A stretch of 10,469 nt of DNA. Origin: a bacterium. GTDB lineage: Bacteria; Planctomycetota; J058; JACQDU01. Location of the stretch: the NCBI GenBank assembly GCA_016200955.1, contig JACQDU010000586.1, positions 1 to 10,469 of the forward strand, in the 5' to 3' direction. Each line of letters starts with the position of its first letter. Position 1 is the first letter of the stretch. A program made the translations under genes and the position numbers. A model generated the notes under the pieces. It saw only the letters and a program-made list of their open reading frames with translations. It ran no database searches and was not told where the DNA came from. Of the stretch, positions 5,871-10,469 are shown in pieces.

Positions 5871-6827
5871 GTGAGCGATCGGGACCTCGCGCTCTACAGG
5901 AAGATGCAGCTCATAAGGCGCGCCGAGGAGAAGATCCAGGAGCGCTACTCCGAGAACGAGATGAAGACGCCCGTGCATCTCTGCATAGGGCAAGAAGCCG
6001 TCGTCGTGGGAGTCCTCGACGCCCTCTCGCCCGAGGACCAGGTCCTCGGGACATACCGGAGCCACGGGATCTACCTCGCGCGGACGAACGATCCGCGGAG
6101 CTTCTTCGCCGAGATCTACGGCCGCTCGAGCGCTCACGCGAGGGGCCGGGCGGGCTCCATGCACCTGGCTTCTCCCGCGCACGGCTTTCTCGGCACGTCG
6201 GCCGTCGTCGGCACGACGATCCCGCTCGCTCTCGGCGCCGCCTTCGCGAATCAGCGCAGGAAGAACGGCCGGACCGCCGCCGCGATCTTCGGCGACGGAG
6301 CGATCGACGAGGGCGTCTTCTGGGAGAGCCTGAACTACGCGTGCCTCGCGCGGCTCCCCGTCCTCTTCGTCTGCGAGGACAACGGTCTTGCGATCCACTC
6401 CCCGGCCGAGGAGAGGCACGGCTACGACTCGATCGAGGCGATCGTCGAGCGCTTCCGCTGCCACGTCGCGCGCTCGGACTCGACGGACCCCGCCGTCCTC
6501 TCGGACCTCACGCGCGAGGCGATCTCGAAGCAAAGGGAGACGGGGCAGCCGGCCTTCCTGCACTTCCGGTGCTACCGCTACGTCGAGCACGTCGGGATCG
6601 CGGAAGACTTCGACGCCGGATACCGCACGCGAGCCTCCTTCGAGGAGTGGAAGAAGCGCGACCCGATCCAGCTCGTGCGGCGGCGCCTCCTCGAGGGCGG
6701 CGTCGAGCGGAAGACCGTGGACCAGATCGACCAGGAGATCGAGCGAGAGCTCGAGAGCGCGATCGCTCTCGCGAAGAAGGCGCCGTTCCCTCCCGCGAGC
6801 GACCTCGAGAAGGACGTCTTCGCATGA
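5871..6827 (+). CDS. Thiamine-diphosphate-dependent dehydrogenase E1 component, alpha subunit
   Basis: This 318-residue protein matches the PDH/acetoin dehydrogenase E1 alpha family. YRSHG (62-66) and AGSMHLAS (94-101) contact the cofactor and active site. The ThDP/Mg2+ motif starts at GDG (141-143) and ends at EDN (169-171), about 30 residues apart as usual. A late HFRCYRYVEHVG...D...YR segment (231-252) corresponds to the loop that carries the conserved histidine (H240). With the beta subunit it would decarboxylate an alpha-keto acid and hold the resulting carbanion on ThDP. GTG 5871 is chosen because GAGGG (5856-5860) lies 10 nt upstream and the start is 13 nt after the previous stop. Its stop overlaps the beta start as ATGA. 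No E2 or E3 gene is present, so the acceptor may be something other than lipoamide. The sugar-gene neighbours suggest a keto-sugar acceptor, which is inference. Confidence 0.9.
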   Translation: MSDRDLALYRKMQLIRRAEEKIQERYSENEMKTPVHLCIGQEAVVVGVLDALSPEDQVLGTYRSHGIYLARTNDPRSFFAEIYGRSSAHARGRAGSMHLASPAHGFLGTSAVVGTTIPLALGAAFANQRRKNGRTAAAIFGDGAIDEGVFWESLNYACLARLPVLFVCEDNGLAIHSPAEERHGYDSIEAIVERFRCHVARSDSTDPAVLSDLTREAISKQRETGQPAFLHFRCYRYVEHVGIAEDFDAGYRTRASFEEWKKRDPIQLVRRRLLEGGVERKTVDQIDQEIERELESAIALAKKAPFPPASDLEKDVFA

Positions 6828-7867
6828 CGCGCACGCTCTCCTTCCGAGACGCGCTCAACGAAGCGATCGTCCAGGAGATGGACCGCGACCCGAACGTCTT
6901 CGTCTTCGGCCTCGACGTGCCCGACCACAAGCGGATCTTCGGGAGCACGAAGGGCCTCGTCGAGCGCTTCGGGAAGGAGCGCTGCTTCGGCACGCCTCTC
7001 TCGGAGGAGGCCATGACCGGCATGGCGCTCGGAGCGGCGATCAGCGGGCTCCGGCCGATCCACGTCCACATACGCGTGGACTTCCTCCTCCTCGCCATGA
7101 ACCAGCTCCTGAACATGGTCTCGAACTTCCGCTACCTCTCGGGCGGGACGCTCGAGGTGCCTCTCGTGATCCGCGCGATCATAGGGCGCGGCTGGGGCCA
7201 GGGAGCGCAGCACTCGAAGTCGCTCCAGTCGGTCTTCGCTCACGTGCCCGGGCTCAAGGTCGTCATGCCGACGACGCCGAACGACGCGAAGGGCCTCCTC
7301 ATCTCGGCGATCCGCGACGACAACCCCGTCGTCTTCCTCGAGCACCGCTGGCTCTACGACGTGTCGGGCGAGGTCACGTGCGGCGAGGACGGCATCCCTC
7401 TCTCGAAGACGAACGTGCTCAGGAGGGGAAAGGACGCGACCGTCGTCGCGACCTCCTGGATGAACGTCGAGGCGCTCAAGGCGGCGGAGATCCTCTCGCG
7501 CGAGGGCGTCGAGGTCGAGGTCGTGGACCCGCGCACGATCGCACCGCTGGACGATGGCCCGATCATCGAGTCCTGCGCCCGCACCGGCCACTGCGTCGTC
7601 GCGGACTACGACTGGAGCTTCTGCGGCTTCGGCGCCGAGCTGGCCGCCCGGATCATGGAGAAGTGCTGGGGCAAGCTCAGATCTCCCGTCTCGCGCGTGG
7701 GCTTCGCCCACGTTCCTTGCCCGACGACCCGCTGCCTCGAGAGCGAGTTCTACCCGAACGCCGTGACGATCATCCGCGTCATCGAGAAGAAGCTCGGCCT
7801 CAAAGAAATGGACCTTTCGGGCGAGAGCTTCTATACCTGGGAGAGCAGGTTCCGGGGGCCCTTCTAG
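6824..7867 (+). CDS. Thiamine-diphosphate-dependent dehydrogenase E1 component, beta subunit
   Basis: This 347-residue partner of the alpha subunit shows the E1 beta hallmarks: PLSEEAMTGMALGAA (58-72) with the catalytic-site glutamates, RVDFLLLAMNQLLN (84-97), the canonical GAQHSKSLQSVFAHVPGLKVV (127-147) with the active-site H130, and the C-terminal transketolase domain (VVDPRTIAPLD, 233-243, then DYDWSFCGFGAELA). In most members the residue before QLLN/QIVN is Asp; here it is Asn (N93). ATG 6824 overlaps the alpha stop by 4 bp and has AAGGA 9 nt upstream, so the subunits are translationally coupled in equal amounts. The protein ends about 20 residues after the usual C-terminus with a short polar tail. 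The stop TAG shares its G with the next gene's GTG start. Confidence 0.9.
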   Translation: MTRTLSFRDALNEAIVQEMDRDPNVFVFGLDVPDHKRIFGSTKGLVERFGKERCFGTPLSEEAMTGMALGAAISGLRPIHVHIRVDFLLLAMNQLLNMVSNFRYLSGGTLEVPLVIRAIIGRGWGQGAQHSKSLQSVFAHVPGLKVVMPTTPNDAKGLLISAIRDDNPVVFLEHRWLYDVSGEVTCGEDGIPLSKTNVLRRGKDATVVATSWMNVEALKAAEILSREGVEVEVVDPRTIAPLDDGPIIESCARTGHCVVADYDWSFCGFGAELAARIMEKCWGKLRSPVSRVGFAHVPCPTTRCLESEFYPNAVTIIRVIEKKLGLKEMDLSGESFYTWESRFRGPF

Positions 7868-8583
7868 TGGTCTTGTTCGCGCGCGATCCCGAGCTGGCCT
7901 TGCTGTGCTACCGCGAGCTCGGATTCCACGTCGAGTACGACGTGTGGACGAAGGGGGAGTGCGAGGAGCTCGTGGCCGCCTCGCACGAGCTGCCGTCGTA
8001 TCGAGGCGGCTCCTTCGTGCCGGTCATGCATCCTCACCGGATCGACGCGCGCTTCATGAAGGCCCTGAGAAAACCCGAGCTCGTCCTCATCATGGAGCGG
8101 ATCCTCGGCGGGAGAGCCTCGGGGCTCCAGACCGAGCTCTTCTTCTGCAGGCCCGGCACGCCGGGCTTCAGCCTGCATCAGGACAACCACTACGTCGAGG
8201 CGAAGCGAGACGCGTTCGCCTCTGCCTGGTGCGCGCTCGAGGACACGGCTCCCGGAAACGGCGGCCTGATCGCCTATCCGCGCACGCACAAGGAGCCCGT
8301 GCTCCCCGTGCGAGCGGTCGAGAACCCGGCTCCGACCGAGGGAAGGCAGGACCCCAACGCGAACAAGATGGAAGCCGTGCTTCCCCCGGGCTACGAGCGC
8401 GCGGACCTCACGGTGCCGCGAGGAGCGGTGGTTCTTCTCCACTCGCACACCGTCCACGGCTCGCACGCCAACACGAGCAACCGCTCGCGCCACGTCCTCC
8501 TCTCGACGTACCTCCGATCGGGTGAGACCTTCCGCCCCGGCCGCTACGCGAAGCGCGAGGAGGTCGATCTCCATGCGACCTGA
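7867..8583 (+). CDS. Phytanoyl-CoA dioxygenase-like Fe(II)/2-oxoglutarate oxygenase (first of two)
   Basis: This 238-residue protein has the PhyH-type facial triad: the HxD pair H104/D106 in SLHQDNHYVEA and the distal histidine H197 in HTVHGSHANTSNRSRH, with R206 or R208 as the likely 2-oxoglutarate carboxylate ligand. Between them, ENPAPTEGRQDPNAN (152-166) resembles the flexible lid loop of this family. Members hydroxylate or otherwise oxidise small molecules, including sugars and lipids, with O2 and 2-oxoglutarate. GTG 7867 is chosen because it overlaps the preceding TAG by one base and gives a normal family N-terminus; the ribosome site is weak, and TTG 7873 is possible. Its last 11 bases overlap the next gene, another oxygenase of the same superfamily. 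The substrate cannot be read from sequence; the operon suggests a sugar or sugar-bearing intermediate. Confidence 0.85.
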   Translation: MVLFARDPELALLCYRELGFHVEYDVWTKGECEELVAASHELPSYRGGSFVPVMHPHRIDARFMKALRKPELVLIMERILGGRASGLQTELFFCRPGTPGFSLHQDNHYVEAKRDAFASAWCALEDTAPGNGGLIAYPRTHKEPVLPVRAVENPAPTEGRQDPNANKMEAVLPPGYERADLTVPRGAVVLLHSHTVHGSHANTSNRSRHVLLSTYLRSGETFRPGRYAKREEVDLHAT

Positions 8584-9316
8584 GCCTCGCGAGTCGCATG
8601 TCGTGGACGACACGAACTTCCTCCACGTGATCCGCGGTCTCCTCGACCCGGGCGCCCTCAGGAAGGCGAGAGCGGCGATCGTCGCCGCGGAGTCGGCGCC
8701 GGCCACGCCTTCCCTCAACGCGCGCGCCGAGATCCAGGGAGTCGCGCCCGACGCCGTGCGCGTGGACCAGCGCTGGTACGACGTCTGGCGCGGGGTGGAC
8801 CTGGAGCCGCTCTTCTCGGTCTGCCGCGGCTTCGATCAGCTCGTCTTTCCGCCCCAGATCCGCCACGTGAAGCAGATGACTCACTTCGTCCCGTGGCATC
8901 AGGACATCGCCTACCAGCTCTCGCTCGGAGCGCGCGGACACCGGGAGGTCGCGACGGTCTTCGTGCCTCTCGAGGAGAAGCCGTCCCGGCACCCGACGAT
9001 CGAGTTCGCGATCGTGGGAGCGCAGGAGCCCGTCCCTCACGTGGACGGCGGCGTCTTCCACAACGTCCTCCCCGCGCCGTCGTTCGAGGAGACGAGGTCG
9101 TTCGACCTCTCGCTGGGAGACGTCCTGTTCTTCGGCGCGCTCACGCCTCACAGGACGTTCAGGAGAGACGACCACCTCCCGCACCGCGTCTCGCTGGAGT
9201 TCCGGCTCGCGCGCAAGGGAGGCCTCGTCCGGGGCAAGGACTACTTCGACCTGAGAACGCGGGCGTTCTTTCTCGCAGGGGGCGGGGGCGACGAGAGTCG
9301 CCCCACGCAGCGATGA
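8573..9316 (+). CDS. Second Fe(II)/2-oxoglutarate oxygenase, PhyH-like
   Basis: This 247-residue protein carries HxD in MTHFVPWHQDIAYQL (H109, D111) and a distal histidine in GALTPHRTFRRDDHLPHRVSLEFR (H193), with R205 as the likely 2-oxoglutarate ligand, in the order and spacing of the phytanoyl-CoA dioxygenase superfamily. It is clearly divergent from its upstream neighbour, so the two probably act on different positions or substrates and are not a recent duplication. ATG 8573 is chosen over the upstream in-frame start at 8522 because GGAGG (8559-8563) lies 9 nt before it and it gives a shorter, cleaner overlap (11 bp) with the first oxygenase. It ends with a glycine-rich tail (LAGGGGDESRPTQR) whose DNA forms a GC-rich hairpin. 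The stop overlaps the methyltransferase start by 4 bp. Confidence 0.83.
   Translation: MRPEPRESHVVDDTNFLHVIRGLLDPGALRKARAAIVAAESAPATPSLNARAEIQGVAPDAVRVDQRWYDVWRGVDLEPLFSVCRGFDQLVFPPQIRHVKQMTHFVPWHQDIAYQLSLGARGHREVATVFVPLEEKPSRHPTIEFAIVGAQEPVPHVDGGVFHNVLPAPSFEETRSFDLSLGDVLFFGALTPHRTFRRDDHLPHRVSLEFRLARKGGLVRGKDYFDLRTRAFFLAGGGGDESRPTQR
9285..9304. other. GC-rich hairpin with GAGA loop just before the methyltransferase start
   Basis: GGGGCGAC (9285-9292) and GTCGCCCC (9297-9304) form a perfect 8-bp stem closed by the loop GAGA, a GNRA-type tetraloop in RNA. The stem ends 8 nt before ATG 9313 and occupies the place where a ribosome binding site would lie; no such site is visible. The structure is within the end of the second oxygenase gene. 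It may force translation of the next gene to depend on coupling, or slow transcription. Confidence 0.45.
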
Positions 9317-10335
9317 ACGAGATCGCGGAAGACCCGGACTTCGCCGCGAGCGGGCCCGGCGCCACGCTCAAGGAGCGCGGCCTCGGCTTCGTCGACGTGG
9401 GCGTGCGAGGAGGCGTCCACCCGGTCGTCGAGCCGATCGCTCGCAGGACGACGGTCCTCGCATTCGAGCCGGACCTCCCCGAGTGCGAGAGGCTGCGCGC
9501 CCGCTACGCCGGCTCGACCGAGTGGGGCGAGGTCTCGATCGAGCCCGCCGCGCTCGCGGGCCAGGAGGGCCGGGCGACGCTCCACCGCTGCTCCGCGAGC
9601 ACGAACGACTCGCTCCGCCCGATCAACCTCCCGTTCGCTCACCGCTACCGCATGGAGAAGTTCGAGCCCACCGGCGAGACCGAGGTGAGCGCGACGACGC
9701 TCGACCGCGTCCTCGCGCGCTTTCCCGGGAAGCCGCAGCACGGAGAGTTCCTGAAGCTCGACACGCAGGCGACCGAGTTCGAGGTCTTCCTTGGAGCGAG
9801 GGAGACCCTCTCGAAGCGGACCGTCGCTCTCCTCGTGGAGGTCTGGTACTGCCAGCCCTACGAGGGACAGAAGCTCTTCTCCGACATCGAGCTCATGCTC
9901 CGCTCGCTCGGCTTCTCCTTCTACGGAGCGAGCGTCCACCACCGCTCGCGGAAGCTCATGGAGAAGAAGCGCGAGGTCACGCGGGAGCGGCCTCTCTGGG
10001 CCGACGCCGTCTTCCTGAAAGACCCTCTCGCGGGAGGGCCCGTGCCCGTCTCGCTCGACGCGCGCGGCCTCCACGTGCTCTTCGTGTGCAGCACGTTGCT
10101 CGGCTTCCACGACTTCGCGCTCGAGCTGGCGCTCGAGTCGTGGGCGGCTGGGGCCGAACGCGCTCGCATCGAGCGCTTCGTGAGGAGGCGAGCGGCGCTC
10201 CCTCGCTGGAAGTCCGTCCTCTCGGCGCTCGGCCTAGCGGCGAGGGTCCTCGCGAACCCCTTCCGCGCGAACATCACGCTGGGAAAATTCATCGACGAGC
10301 GCCGCGACGGGACGAGCTACGAGGAAATCGTCTGA
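9313..10335 (+). CDS. FkbM-family methyltransferase with C-terminal extension
   Basis: Residues 25-210 of this 340-residue protein follow the FkbM pattern. SAM motif I is GFVDVGVRGG (25-34), the second strand ends in FEPD (51-54), EPAALAGQEGRATLHRC (77-93) is the typical 'A-L-x-x-x-x-G-x-A-x-L' strand, TTLDRVL (128-134) precedes FLKLDTQATEFEVFLGA (146-162), and the last core strand is TVALLVEVWYCQPYEGQ. FkbM enzymes O-methylate sugars or other small molecules with S-adenosylmethionine, so this could finish the decorated sugar. Residues of about 235-340 are an extension beyond the usual domain, with a hydrophobic stretch (LHVLFVCSTLLGFHDFAL) and a basic helix; I do not recognise it. ATG 9313 overlaps the preceding stop as ATGA, and with no Shine-Dalgarno sequence visible, reinitiation by the same ribosomes is likely. 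Confidence 0.85.
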   Translation: MNEIAEDPDFAASGPGATLKERGLGFVDVGVRGGVHPVVEPIARRTTVLAFEPDLPECERLRARYAGSTEWGEVSIEPAALAGQEGRATLHRCSASTNDSLRPINLPFAHRYRMEKFEPTGETEVSATTLDRVLARFPGKPQHGEFLKLDTQATEFEVFLGARETLSKRTVALLVEVWYCQPYEGQKLFSDIELMLRSLGFSFYGASVHHRSRKLMEKKREVTRERPLWADAVFLKDPLAGGPVPVSLDARGLHVLFVCSTLLGFHDFALELALESWAAGAERARIERFVRRRAALPRWKSVLSALGLAARVLANPFRANITLGKFIDERRDGTSYEEIV

Positions 10336-10336
10336 C

Positions 10337-10469
10337 GTGAGGAAGCCGGCCGAGAAGAAGCGGAAGTGCGTGCACTGCGGCGCTCCCTTGCCCGCCGGGT
10401 CGTCGTCGTCGGCGTGCGCGAGCTGCGGCGCGCGCGCGAACCGGGAGACGGCGCCCGTCGCGAGGGCCG
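10337..10469 (+). CDS. Zinc-ribbon protein, N-terminal part (runs off the window)
   Basis: The first 44 codons are present with no stop. After a basic start (MRKPAEKKRK), two knuckles, CVHC and CASC, stand 16 residues apart (C11, C14, C27, C30), the spacing of a short zinc ribbon. GTG 10337 begins one base after the methyltransferase stop and has GAGGAA (10321-10326) about 10 nt upstream, so it continues the operon. The part visible is only a metal-binding head; what follows is outside the window and could be a membrane or enzymatic domain. It need not belong to sugar synthesis. Confidence 0.6.
   Translation, partial: MRKPAEKKRKCVHCGAPLPAGSSSSACASCGARANRETAPVARA

Noticed and set aside
4546..5874. 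Continuation of the kinase frame as a 723-residue fusion protein
   Set aside because: Past residue 281 the translation is arginine-rich shadow sequence across the PLP enzyme gene; the real kinase C-terminus is in the next frame and ends at 4696.
5871..7867. Housekeeping pyruvate dehydrogenase operon
   Set aside because: No E2 or E3 gene adjoins it; the neighbours on both sides are sugar-modifying and oxygenase genes in the same coupled operon.
1..10469. CRISPR arrays, tRNA or rRNA genes, integrases or phage genes
   Set aside because: No regularly spaced direct repeats, no cloverleaf-like or rRNA-like segments and no recognisable recombinase or phage protein were seen on either strand.

Overview
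The window is a GC-rich stretch (very C/G-biased third codon positions, frequent GTG starts, tightly packed genes) from a bacterium that I cannot place to species. An ECF sigma factor paired with a zinc-finger anti-sigma protein, and a heptose/deoxysugar-type gene cluster, suggest a didermic high-GC lineage such as Planctomycetota, Acidobacteriota or Myxococcota. That placement is inference from style and gene content, not from a marker gene.

Left part (1-1112). The window opens with the last 28 codons of a gene whose C-terminus looks like the end of a PAS domain. It overlaps by 3 bp a class I biotin-protein ligase gene (birA) with an intact catalytic domain. The small C-terminal domain of BirA breaks down at about residues 241-252, and no stop codon follows in that frame until 2645. 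The gap up to 1112 carries two structured non-coding elements. One is a nested GC-rich palindrome (831-882). The other is a 198-bp foldback (906-1103) with 19-bp terminal inverted repeats (18/19 match), bordered on both sides by the 9-bp direct repeat CCGTCGCCA. This is the layout of a MITE-like non-autonomous insertion with a target-site duplication, and it sits directly behind the stop codon of the anti-sigma gene.

Middle part (1113-3577, minus strand). An ECF sigma factor gene and a four-base-overlapping gene for a 618-residue transmembrane anti-sigma-like protein form a two-gene unit. The second protein has an unusual order: anti-sigma zinc finger, C4HC3 RING/PHD-like finger, one membrane helix, a coiled coil of about 140 residues, and beta-sandwich (carboxypeptidase regulatory-like) domains.

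Right part (3703-10469, plus strand). A divergent, tightly coupled operon runs to the window end. It encodes a GHMP sugar kinase (HddA-like, with a frame-disrupting deletion of its third motif) and a DegT/StrS-fold PLP enzyme with His184 where aminotransferases have the catalytic Lys, as in the 3-dehydratase ColD. These are followed by a thiamine-diphosphate E1 alpha/beta pair with no E2/E3 genes, two consecutive phytanoyl-CoA-dioxygenase-like Fe(II)/2-oxoglutarate oxygenases, an FkbM-type methyltransferase with a long C-terminal extension, and the start of a zinc-ribbon protein. Start/stop overlaps (4, 1, 11 and 4 bp) join five of these genes.

Together the right-hand genes look like a pathway for making and tailoring an unusual sugar: phosphorylation, C3 deoxygenation, transfer of a two-carbon unit from an alpha-keto acid to make a branched sugar, hydroxylation and O-methylation. 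The combination is the most interesting thing in the window. The proposed product is inference; only the family assignments and key residues are seen.
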